A DNA stretch of 32,453 nucleotides, from contig JAQGPC010000205.1 in assembly GCA_028293285.1 (NCBI GenBank), positions 1-32,453 of the forward strand, in the 5' to 3' direction. Position numbers and translations under genes: made by a program. The notes under the pieces were generated by a model, which ran no database searches, was not told the origin of the DNA, and saw only the letters and a list, made by a program, of their open reading frames with translations. Within the stretch, counting starts at the first letter, position 1, and each line of letters opens with the position of its first letter. This DNA is from Pedosphaera sp. GTDB lineage: Bacteria; Verrucomicrobiota; Verrucomicrobiia; Limisphaerales; Pedosphaeraceae. This document shows positions 15,847 to 25,000 of the stretch, in pieces.

Positions 15847-16222
15847 AAAGAAAGGCCGTTGGCTATATATTACAGCAACCATCAGATAACAGGTTTAAAA
15901 AGGTGCTGCCTGATCCCCCCTCACTGACCCCTGGCAAAGAGCAACCTGGTCCACGAAGAATGCATTAGCGGGCGATAAAAGCCAAGCCTCCGAACCCACC
16001 GATCTCGCCATCGCATAGGTTGCTCAATGAGCTGGTTCCTTTGTCGTAGCCGAAGGGGGAACCAATTACCGGCCTAAAACCTGTGCCAATGGACGCGCGC
16101 GATTGGCTACATCGCTTGCATCAACCAAGCGCAAGATTTGGAGAATTGTTAATGTGGCTGGAAAGGCTTTCGCAACGAGCGGATTCCTTTTCTTTAACTA
16201 TCAGTTCTGCCTCCAAGCCCAA

Positions 16223-16247
16223 GGTTCGATTCTGACCCTCGCCTCCA
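16223..16247 (+). other. tRNA 3'-end fragment (tRNA-Cys-like), candidate attachment site
   Basis: The 25 bases contain GGTTCGATTC, a T-arm with the invariant TTCGA loop. They then read TGAC, a 7-nt acceptor strand CCTCGCC, discriminator T and the encoded CCA. Discriminator U with a CCTCGCC acceptor strand fits tRNA-Cys best. Upstream sequence has no GGCGAGG acceptor partner, no GCA anticodon arm and no matching 5' T-stem, so this is not a whole tRNA. Such 3' copies are left at the distal end of elements integrated into tRNA genes. By that logic the element lies to the left and native flanking DNA begins to the right. Confidence 0.6.
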
Positions 16248-16311
16248 CTCAATTTCATTGGGGTTTTGGAGGAAAAGTGCCCCTAAGTGTGCGTAAAACT
16301 GCGGGTAAAAG

Positions 16312-16336
16312 TTAATCTGGCGACATTCCAGATTAA
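16312..16336 (+). repeat. perfect inverted repeat TTAATCTGG-N7-CCAGATTAA
   Basis: A 9-bp perfect stem with a 7-nt loop lies 65 nt right of the tRNA-like fragment. It lacks a T-run, so a simple terminator is unlikely. It could be a terminator for the minus-strand relic, an integrase arm site or a chance palindrome. Confidence 0.4.
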
Positions 16337-16346
16337 TCCGCTTTAA

Positions 16347-16508
16347 TCAATCCACCAACACACTGGAATCGTGTTCCAAGCCGTCCATTTCCTGCTCCAT
16401 CCGGGCGATTTCCTTATTGGACAGTCCCTTTATGGCCTTGGATTTCTCGGGCTACGCCCACTAATCCTTGGGAGGCTCCACCACGCCCAAGGTAACCTTC
16501 CTGCGCAT
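16347..16508 (-). pseudogene. decayed minus-strand gene of unknown function
   Basis: Read on the minus strand from the ATG at 16508, the frame gives MRRKVTLGVVEPPKD, then two in-frame TAG stops (16461-16463 and 16452-16454). It resumes in the same frame with EKSKAIKGLSNKEIARMEQE and MDGLEHDS before stopping at 16347. The charged helical pattern after the stops looks like real coding sequence. The frame is also open upstream of 16508 as far as 16673. I do not recognise the family. It may be the remnant of a small native gene. Confidence 0.35.
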
Positions 16509-16517
16509 TTGGATTAC

Positions 16518-16535
16518 GTTACACGAAGGTGTAAT
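16518..16535. promoter_or_regulatory. GTTACAC-N4-GTGTAAT palindrome, copy 1 (before the GH76-GH97 gene)
   Basis: GTTACAC (16518-16524), spacer GAAG, GTGTAAT (16529-16535). The site is centred ~122 nt before the chosen ATG of the GH76-GH97 gene. A TATGAG at 16554-16559 stands where a -10 box would be if the site were centred near -40. It is one of four copies, all around the same two-component system. Confidence 0.75.
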
Positions 16536-16648
16536 TGCTGGCCGCATGGCTTGGTATGAGACTCCTTCAATCCACTCGGGCAGATCGTGCGTCCAGCGTG
16601 GAAGCACTGAACTATGCCACCAAACTTCCGAGCAAAATCGTTTTGAAA

Positions 16649-19600
16649 ATGTCGCCCCTTCATCTGTCTTCACAAGGCCGTCCGTTCCGTGTATTTTGGA
16701 TGATCTGGTTGGTTGCGCTGGGCATTGCCTTTGGTAACTTTAAGGCTATCGCCTACACCGCTGCGGATGCGCAGACGATGGTCACGTCGTTTAACAACGC
16801 GTTCTATTTCACTACCAGCGGGAATCGCGGTTACTTTCGCAACACCACCGACGGCGGAACAACGTGGTTCTGGGGACGCGCGAACCAAATGGAGATGCTG
16901 ATTGATCTCTACGAGCAGTCGGGCAACACGGTTTATCTCACACAATTCCAGCAACTCTACAACGGCTTCGTCTCTGACTACGGCACGAGCTGGATTTGGA
17001 ATGAGTTCAATGACGACATTATGTGGATGGTAATCGCGTGCTCGCGGGCGTACCAAGTCACCGGAAACACAACTTATCGCGACGTGGCCAGGAGCAATTT
17101 TGATTCGTGTTACGCGCGAGCGTGGTCAAGCGATCTCGGCGGCGGGCTGTGGTGGAAGTCGCCGTTGAACACGTCGAAGAATGCGTGCGTGAATGGTCCG
17201 GCGGCCATCGCTTCGTATCTGATTTATCAAAACTACGGCGACACAAATTATCTCGCGAAGTCGGAAATCATTTATCAATGGGAGCGTGCGACGCTGGTGG
17301 ACACCAACACGGGGCGCGTGTACGACAGCATCAATATCTCCGGGACGAAGGACATGACGCCGATCACCTACAACCAAGGGACGTTCATTGGCGCGGCTAA
17401 TTTCCTCGGCTACACCAATGATGCAATCCTCGCGGCGAATTACACCAAAAACAGCATGGGCTCGGGCGGGCAGCTGCCGAATTACGAGGAGGATGGTGAT
17501 CTTGGCGGCTTCAACGGCATCTTTGTCCGCTGGATGGTGAAGTTCATGAACCAGCGCGGCCTGCAAAGCTCGTATCAACTGTGGTTGCAGCTAAACGCCA
17601 ATGCTGCATGGAATGTGCGTCGCTCGTCCGACAATCTGTCCTGGTCCAAATGGTGGGATCAAACTCCTGACGGCGCACTCCATTCGTTCGGCTGTTGGGG
17701 TTCGGTTCTCATAGTTAACCTCGTGCCGCCGACACAGAATCCCGGTGGTCCGGTTGTATTTCTGAATGCCAGCGATGCCGCGAACACGAGTAGTTTTGAA
17801 AGTGGCTTGAATTGGGCGGGAGGCGCGGCCCCGTTATGGACGACTCATTACGTCGTGGCAAGCAGTCGTACGTTGCGCACGCCGCAGGACACGGCCTATC
17901 ACACGTTCGCGGGCAGCTCGCTGACTTTGTCGAACGGTGGCGTGCTGGCTTTTAAGAATACGAGCGGAAGTCGCTATGTTTCCATCGGCACGGATTTGTT
18001 TCTCGACGGTGGCGAGGTGGCGAACTGGGCAGGCAACAGCGCGTTGCTAGGCGGCAAAGTCACATTGCGATCGGGCGGCGGGAAAATTGATCCGCAGGGA
18101 AACTCATTCAGCTTTCCGGCGTTGATCAGCGGGCCGGGTGCGTTGCGCATCGGCGCGGGAGCAAGTTCGCCGCTAAACGGCACGGCTACACTTTCCGGGG
18201 TTAATTCTTATACCGGCGGCACAGTCATCGAAGCGCCGCATACTTTGCAGATCAGTGCAGCGGGAACGCTGGGTAGCTCCGGCGGGGCATTGACTTTTAA
18301 CAATGCCGGGCGCGGTTTCGGCACTTTGAATTTGAATGGCTCGGATTTGGCTGTTGGGAATCTCAGCGGCGGGGGCGGAACGATTTGGAATAACAAGAGC
18401 GGGACGAACAATGTTCTCACAATCGGCTCGGGCAACACTTCGGGCGGCGTGTTCCAAGGCTTGATTTTGGCGGGGGCGGGCGGCTTGTCCCTGCACAAAA
18501 CCGGCAACGGCACCAACGCGCTTACGGCGATGAATACCTTCGCGGGCAATACCACCATCTCCGGCGGCGCACTGCAACTCGGCGATGGAATCTCCCGCAA
18601 CGGTGGAGTCACCGGTGAAATCACCAACAACGCCATAGTGATCTTTGCGAATCCGGCTGCGCAGACATTTAACGGAACTGTCCGAGGGAGTGGGGCACTG
18701 GCCAAGACCGGCGCAGGTCGGTTGACGCTGACGGGAGCACAAACATACACCGGCAACACCGCGGTCAAGGCCGGGGTTTTTGCACTGAGCGGGATCGGCT
18801 CAGTCACCAACAGCGCCGAAATTTCCATCGCCAGCGGGGCGTCGTTCGATGTGCTTTTGCGTGTGGATCAAACATTGACGTTGAACGTCGGGCAACTGCT
18901 GCGCGGCAGTGGGACAATTGTCGGGGCGTTGAGTGTTCCGGCGGGATCAGAGATTCAGCCGGGTAGCTCGATTGGAACTCTCACAGTTCAGGGTGACGTG
19001 ACACTCAGCGGCTCGGTGCAGATGGAATTGAATCGCACCGACGCGCCGACTTGTGACCAATTGAACTGCACCGGGACACTAACTGGTGGCGGGACGCTGA
19101 CGGTGGTAAATGTTGGGCCAGCGCTGCAAACGGGCGATAGTTTTCAATTGTTCAACCAGCCAGTTGCAGGGTTTGCGGCGGCGAATCTTCCATCGCCCGG
19201 CCCCGGCAAAACCTGGACGAATCGTCTGGCGCTGGACGGAAGCATCGAAGTTATTGCCGCAAATTCGATTGCCAGTCCTGATGGTCAGGTAGTCGCGACG
19301 GTGGATGTTTTGAACAGCAATCTGACGTACACCGTTTCGCATCGCGGCGTGCCCGTCATCGAGACGTCGGCGCTTGGTTTGACTGTGAACGGCACGAATC
19401 TCGGTGCCGGCATCGTGATATTGGGAACCAACAATTACGCTGTGAACGAGGTGTTTGTTTCGCGTCATGGGATTCATGCGTTTGCCACAAACAATTATCA
19501 AGGACAGGTCATCGCCATCTTTCATCCGGCTTCGGGGATTTCATACGTGCTCAACGTGCGGACTTTCAACAATGGGGTCGCGCTGCGTTATGAACTGACG

Positions 19601-21964
19601 GGCAGCGGCACCAGGAATGTCACTGCTGAATCCACATCATTCGTGATTTCCGAAAGCAGCGTTGTCTGGTCGCAGAATGGAAATTCAGTTTACGAGGGCA
19701 TGTATGGCAATGCCGACATTGCCGCCCTCGCGACCAATGCCACGCTCGGCCCGCCAGTAACGATTCAACTCTCCGGCCAGAACGGTTTCGTGGCGCTGAC
19801 GGAGGCAAATCTCGGAGCATTTCCGAATCCGTATATAACCAGGACGGCCAATGCGCCAGGGCGCGAGTTGCGCGTGGCCTATCCGACCAATCAGGACGGC
19901 ACAAGCGGCGCGGTGATGAACGCTTCAGTCACGAATACACCGTGGAACATCATTATGGTGGGGGCAGATTTGAATACGCTCGTGAACAATGACATGGTGG
20001 AGAGTTTGTCGCCTGCCCCGGATGTGGTTTTATTTCCACAAGGCGCAGCGACAAGTTGGGCGGCATCGGGACGGTCGGTTTGGGATTGGCTGAATCCGCA
20101 GCCGGGTGGAATCACTTACACCAACGCGATGACGAATTCGTACTGGGCGTCGCAGTTGGGTTGGGAATACAACACGGTGGATGAAGGCTGGGCGAATTGG
20201 AATGGCGGCAATCCGTGGTCGCAAGTGCAGGCGGTGGTGAATTACTCGACTGCGCGCGGCGTGAAGGTGCTATTGTGGAAGCGATCGTCGGAACTGAACT
20301 CGCAGGCGCAGCGCACTGCGTTTTTCCAGCAACTCACCAACTACGGAGTGGCGGGCTTCAAGGCGGACTTCTTCGATTACAGCTCGGTCAGCGCGGCAGC
20401 GAAGGAGCGCGTGAAATTGCAGGAAGACATTTTGCGAGAAGCGGCGGCGTATAAACTCGTCGCCAACTTTCACGGCACGTCCAAGCCGACCGGGCAATTC
20501 CGCACGTATCCAAACCTCCTGCAGTTTGAGGGTGTGTTTGGCAAGGAACAATACCCCGGGCCGTTCTCGCATTCAGTCCCGCCGTTTGTGCGGTTTCTCG
20601 CCGGGCCGGCGGATTTCACGCCGTTGGCGTTGCAAGGCGGATTGCGTGGTTCGCGGACGGTGGCTTTCGAAGTTGCTTCGATGATCGCGATGCCAGGGCC
20701 GATGATCACGATTGCCGAGCGTTCGGATGTGGTGGCGCAAAGCCCGTTTGCCTTGTTGGTCAAAAATGTTCCCGGGATGTGGGACGAGACGATTGTTCTG
20801 GAGCAAAGTCAGATCGGGCAGACGGCGGTGTTCGCGCGCCGCAAAGGGACGGATTGGTTTGTCTCGGCGATGAATCTCGGCTCGGCACGAAGCTGGAACA
20901 TTCCGTTGAGCTTCTTGAGTTCCAACGTGACGTATCAGGCTGATTTCATCCGGGACAACAGTTCCAATCTCGGGGTCGGCACGGTGACACAAACGAATGT
21001 GCTCGCAGTCTCGGCAGCGGTGGAAGGTGGAATCGTTGCATGGTTTTATCAAAGTCCGACGAATGTTTATCAACCACCCACGAATCAACCGTCCGAGATT
21101 GGTTTTGATTTCGAGTTGCCGTTCTATTTGCCGGGCAATGTTGCGAATACAACAGCCACCGGCGCCACCAATGCCCAGTTCATTGGGCAGCAAGGCTGGT
21201 CACAATCCACGAGCGGTGGCAAAGGTGCGATTGTTACCACCACGGCATCGGGTTTGTATCAAGGCGGTCAGGCGCTGGGTTCGGGTGATTCGGGCAACGC
21301 TTATATCGGCGCGAACACGAACGTGGTGCTAGGGAAAAAGTTCCGCTTCGATTTGTTCGCACCTGGCGGCAACAAGGCCGGTGTGGCCGGATTTACGGAT
21401 GCGAATCACGATGGCCTGTTTTCCCAAAGCGAGAGCGGCGTGTTTGCCGGCGTGAATGACAGCGGCGGCATTTCCTATTTCGGTTTTCGCGATTTGATTG
21501 CAGGCGGGGCAACTTATTCCAGCGGCGTCGCGGGAAACACTGCTGACTGGTATCGCATCACAGTGACGCTGGACGATGCGACTCTCACCGCAACGATGGA
21601 AGTGACGAATCTGACGGCGGGTGGCGTGGCGGTGGATTTAAATGGTGCGGCAGCGGGGACGGCGTTTTCCCGGATGTGGTCGGCAGGGTTGTGGGTTTCG
21701 CCCACGAATTTTGTCGGCACGCTGGCGCGGGCTTCGGGAACGTTGCGGGTGGACAACATCATTGTGCTGCAACCCGCCGTGTCACCGCCGGTGACGCTGG
21801 GGGTCGGCTACACGGGCAACAATTTGCAACTGACGTGGGGCAACGGACTTTTGCTCGAAGCCACGAATGTGCTCGGACCGTGGACGACGAATCTCGGCGC
21901 GGCATCGCCGTTCGTTGTGATTCCTGGCGCACCACAGAGGTATTTCAAGGTGCAACTTCAATAG
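16649..21964 (+). CDS. secreted multidomain glycosidase: GH76 - beta-strand repeats - GH97 - C-terminal module
   Basis: From the ATG at 16649 this is 1771 aa with a signal peptide (WMIWLVALGIAFGNFKAIA). The in-frame TTG at 16535 would add 38 poor residues. Residues ~37-365 form a GH76 (endo-alpha-1,6-mannanase family) domain with the catalytic Asp pair in FNDDIMWM (Asp122-Asp123). Residues ~375-870 contain autotransporter-associated beta-strand repeats (GSGALAKTGAGRLTLTGAQT, then YTGNTAVKAG). A GH97 domain runs from IASPDGQVVATV (~874) to ~1465. It has LGWEYNTVDEGW, GVKVLLWK, GFKADFFD (Asp1240, the place of the nucleophile in retaining members) and LLQFEGVFGKE (Glu1294). A concanavalin-like stretch follows. 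The last ~45 residues match those of the second giant protein. The likely role is outside-cell attack on alpha-linked mannose or galactose/glucose polymers. Expression is probably set by the adjoining kinase-regulator pair. Confidence 0.88.
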   Translation: MSPLHLSSQGRPFRVFWMIWLVALGIAFGNFKAIAYTAADAQTMVTSFNNAFYFTTSGNRGYFRNTTDGGTTWFWGRANQMEMLIDLYEQSGNTVYLTQFQQLYNGFVSDYGTSWIWNEFNDDIMWMVIACSRAYQVTGNTTYRDVARSNFDSCYARAWSSDLGGGLWWKSPLNTSKNACVNGPAAIASYLIYQNYGDTNYLAKSEIIYQWERATLVDTNTGRVYDSINISGTKDMTPITYNQGTFIGAANFLGYTNDAILAANYTKNSMGSGGQLPNYEEDGDLGGFNGIFVRWMVKFMNQRGLQSSYQLWLQLNANAAWNVRRSSDNLSWSKWWDQTPDGALHSFGCWGSVLIVNLVPPTQNPGGPVVFLNASDAANTSSFESGLNWAGGAAPLWTTHYVVASSRTLRTPQDTAYHTFAGSSLTLSNGGVLAFKNTSGSRYVSIGTDLFLDGGEVANWAGNSALLGGKVTLRSGGGKIDPQGNSFSFPALISGPGALRIGAGASSPLNGTATLSGVNSYTGGTVIEAPHTLQISAAGTLGSSGGALTFNNAGRGFGTLNLNGSDLAVGNLSGGGGTIWNNKSGTNNVLTIGSGNTSGGVFQGLILAGAGGLSLHKTGNGTNALTAMNTFAGNTTISGGALQLGDGISRNGGVTGEITNNAIVIFANPAAQTFNGTVRGSGALAKTGAGRLTLTGAQTYTGNTAVKAGVFALSGIGSVTNSAEISIASGASFDVLLRVDQTLTLNVGQLLRGSGTIVGALSVPAGSEIQPGSSIGTLTVQGDVTLSGSVQMELNRTDAPTCDQLNCTGTLTGGGTLTVVNVGPALQTGDSFQLFNQPVAGFAAANLPSPGPGKTWTNRLALDGSIEVIAANSIASPDGQVVATVDVLNSNLTYTVSHRGVPVIETSALGLTVNGTNLGAGIVILGTNNYAVNEVFVSRHGIHAFATNNYQGQVIAIFHPASGISYVLNVRTFNNGVALRYELTGSGTRNVTAESTSFVISESSVVWSQNGNSVYEGMYGNADIAALATNATLGPPVTIQLSGQNGFVALTEANLGAFPNPYITRTANAPGRELRVAYPTNQDGTSGAVMNASVTNTPWNIIMVGADLNTLVNNDMVESLSPAPDVVLFPQGAATSWAASGRSVWDWLNPQPGGITYTNAMTNSYWASQLGWEYNTVDEGWANWNGGNPWSQVQAVVNYSTARGVKVLLWKRSSELNSQAQRTAFFQQLTNYGVAGFKADFFDYSSVSAAAKERVKLQEDILREAAAYKLVANFHGTSKPTGQFRTYPNLLQFEGVFGKEQYPGPFSHSVPPFVRFLAGPADFTPLALQGGLRGSRTVAFEVASMIAMPGPMITIAERSDVVAQSPFALLVKNVPGMWDETIVLEQSQIGQTAVFARRKGTDWFVSAMNLGSARSWNIPLSFLSSNVTYQADFIRDNSSNLGVGTVTQTNVLAVSAAVEGGIVAWFYQSPTNVYQPPTNQPSEIGFDFELPFYLPGNVANTTATGATNAQFIGQQGWSQSTSGGKGAIVTTTASGLYQGGQALGSGDSGNAYIGANTNVVLGKKFRFDLFAPGGNKAGVAGFTDANHDGLFSQSESGVFAGVNDSGGISYFGFRDLIAGGATYSSGVAGNTADWYRITVTLDDATLTATMEVTNLTAGGVAVDLNGAAAGTAFSRMWSAGLWVSPTNFVGTLARASGTLRVDNIIVLQPAVSPPVTLGVGYTGNNLQLTWGNGLLLEATNVLGPWTTNLGAASPFVVIPGAPQRYFKVQLQ

Positions 21965-22007
21965 GCATTGAAGTGGTTGCGGATTGCCGCTTACACTTGG
22001 ATTGATC

Positions 22008-25000
22008 ATGCAGCCTGTTGAACTCAACAAACAAGCTTTGCGCGCGCGCGTCTGTTGGCGGGGAAGACGTGGGTGGGTGGTGCTGCTTTGTTTTTTAGTT
22101 TTCTTTGGCGTTATTTTGAGGGGGGAAACAGCGGATCGGTTGAAAAAAGTGGTACAGCAATACGCGCTGACTTCGGCGAATGATTTCCCGCAACGCGACC
22201 CGCAGGACTGGCGGCTGCTCGGTTCAAACGATGGCGGCAGGACCTGGACGACATTGGACACGCGCAAGAGCGAGGTTTTTCCCGAGCGCCATCAGCGGCG
22301 CGTGTTTGCGGTGAGCAAACCGGCGGCGTTTGAGATTTACCGGCTGCAAATTGATGTGGTGCACGATCCCAAGGTGGCGAACTCAGTGCAGTTGGCCGAA
22401 ATCGAACCCATGGGCGCGACGGAGGATGATCTCGAACCGATTCCCATTTTCACCGATACCATCACCGCACAGGGCGACAATCCGCCATCGGAGCTGGCTG
22501 TGAAATTGTTTGATGGCCGGATGGAAACCAAGTGGCTCGACAAACCGAGTAATCGGGAGACTTGCGCCTCGTGGATTCAATGGCAGTACGCAGCTCCGAC
22601 GGAAACGGCCGTAACCAATATCAGCCAATTGATCGCGCTGCGGGCGCGGGCCGGTGACGGTTATCGCGTGAAAATCGAAGCCGTGGCGGTGGGGCGCACG
22701 GGTGCAACCAACAAGTGGAGTGTCGCGGATGCTTCGGGTTGCATGGAAATTTCGGCCATGACTGGAGAGGAAAATTTGCAACCGGGGCAACCTGTCACTT
22801 TTGTGGGGTCAAGCGCGTGGAGTTCCCGAAAAGTTTGGCTTACCAATGGCTCGGTGCAAATGCGCGGGGCGAAAGCTGCGACAATGCCAGAGCAGATTGT
22901 TATCGAGCAACTACTGACAGCACGGGAAGATTTGAAGTGGGTGGAAGTCGAGGGGGAGGTGCGGTATCGGCGTTTTGGCGACGGGGAAATTTCTTTCGAC
23001 GTTGGTGATGCGGGTTCAGCGATGCGGGTTTATTGGCGTGGAGCGACAGATTTACTTACATTGCCGCCGACCGGAACGCGCGTGACGGTGCGTGGCTTGT
23101 GTCGCGGTGCGTTCAATGATCAAGGGATGTGGGTGGCCGCAGGTTTATGGGCAGCTGGACGGGACGCAGTGACTTTGACGGGAACGCAATCACGGGATGG
23201 AAAAGTTCAATCAGGTGCAACGACCGCAAAGAGCGCCGCGCCAGTTCTAGGCACATTGACGAAGATTGAGCAGATTCGGCGACTGACGCAGGAGCAATTA
23301 CAGCAGCGACCCCATGTGATATTTCGCGGGGTGGTGACGGAATTGTTTGGCGCCTTCATGCAAGATGATACGGCGGGAGTAGAAGTGGCGTTCCAAGGGA
23401 ATGAGAGCCGCAAAGTCACCGAGCCGGGCTACTACATCGAGGTGGAAGGTTGGGGTGGTTTGGGCGACGCCGGTAATCCGGTGGTGTCGGCAGATCGCGT
23501 CACGGTGCTGGGCAAGGGGAAATGGCCCGAGCCGGAGCGGATGTCGCTGAGTCAATTGATGAGCGGGCGGACGGATGCGCAATGGATTGAAGTTGAGGGT
23601 GTGGTGCGTTCGACCGATGGCGCGCATCTATTGTTGATCTGTTATGGACGCGAAGTGACGGCAAGCATGAGCGCGGGCGCAGCGGGATTGGTAAAAAATT
23701 TGGTGGACGCGGCGGTGCGGGTGCGCGGCGTGGGCGTGACGGCATTGGATGATCGCGGTCGGATTCAAGGAATCCATCTGTTAATTCCTTCACTGGAGCA
23801 TGTGGACGTCATCGAGCCGCCGGTGAATCCTGCCACTTTGCCGGTGCGACCGATTGGCAGCCTGCTCAGCTTGAGCGGGCCGCGTGAATCATACCATCGC
23901 GTGAAGGTTCAGGGTGTCGTGACGTTGCAGGAGAATCAGAAATTATTTCTTCAGGACACCAACGGGGGGGCGATGGCGATTTTGAAGGAAGACGTGGTGC
24001 TCGACGCGCGTTTCGGGCGGTCGCGCTGGTTGTTCTGGCGCACGCAGCAAACAAATGCGCCGGTGCGGGCGGATTTGAGATTTGCGCCGGGCGACCGGGT
24101 GGAAGTAATTGGCTTTCCCGAGACACGGAATTACTCGCCGGTGTTGACCGAAGTGACTGTGAAGAAAATCGGCAGCGGAAATCCGGTGCAACTTTATGAA
24201 GCGACAGTAAATGGAGTGAATGACGGGCGCGCAGATTCGCAATTGATTGTGGTGGAAGGAGTGCTGCTCGGACAAAACTCCATCGGCACGCAGGTGGTGA
24301 TGGCGTTGGAGTGGAACGACCGGACGCTGCAAGTGCTCGTTCCGGTGAAGGAAGCGGCGGCACTGGCGATTGCTCCCGGCAGCCGGCTGCGTGTGACGGG
24401 GGTTTGCCAGGTTGATCCTGCGCCGTACGCGGAACTGGGGCAACGCGTCGCGGCAGTGCGGATTCTGACACGTTCGGCGGCGGACCTGGTGGTCTTGGCA
24501 AAACCATCGTGGTGGACGGTGCAGAGGGCACTCATGATGATGGGGGGAATGGCGTGCGTGATTTTGGCGGCGCTTGTCTGGATCAATCAATTGCAACGAC
24601 AGGTAGAAGAGCGAACAGTACAATTGACGACGGAAATCCAATTGCGTGAACAGACCGAGCGTCGGAGTGCGTTGGAGCAGGAACGTTCGCGCATCGCGAA
24701 AGATTTGCATGACGACCTCGGCGCGAATCTTGCGCAGATTGTTTTCTTGAGTCAGCGGGTGGAGGGACAGAGTGATGCGCAGGAAATGAATCGCTACTTT
24801 GGCCTGATTCCCGCCACGGCGCGGCGGACGATCCAGTCGCTCGATGAAATTGTCTGGGCCATCAATCCACGCCACGATTCGCTGGAAAGTCTGGCGAATT
24901 ATCTCAGTCAGTTCGCACAGGAGCATTTGACGCTGGCGCGCGTGCGATGTGTGCTGGATGTTCCGACGGTTTTGCCGGCGGTGCCATTGAGTGCGGAGAT

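Larger units (their letters stand above)
15847..16648. other. 802-nt intergenic region with tRNA scar, hairpin, pseudogene and operator
   Basis: No intact gene is supported here. Supported items are a tRNA-like 3' end (16223-16247), a perfect 9-bp hairpin (16312-16336), a decayed minus-strand reading frame (16347-16508) and a GTTACAC palindrome (16518-16535). All four have their own entries. The first 370 bases show nothing recognisable, including no trace of clamp domain III in any frame. Confidence 0.5.

Noticed and set aside
16103-16315. 70-codon plus-strand frame in the intergenic region
   Set aside because: Starts with TTG, has no ribosome-binding site and runs straight through the tRNA-like fragment.
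18173-18828. Long minus-strand frames inside the repeat region of the enzyme gene
   Set aside because: GC-rich repeats leave open antisense frames; no domain pattern.
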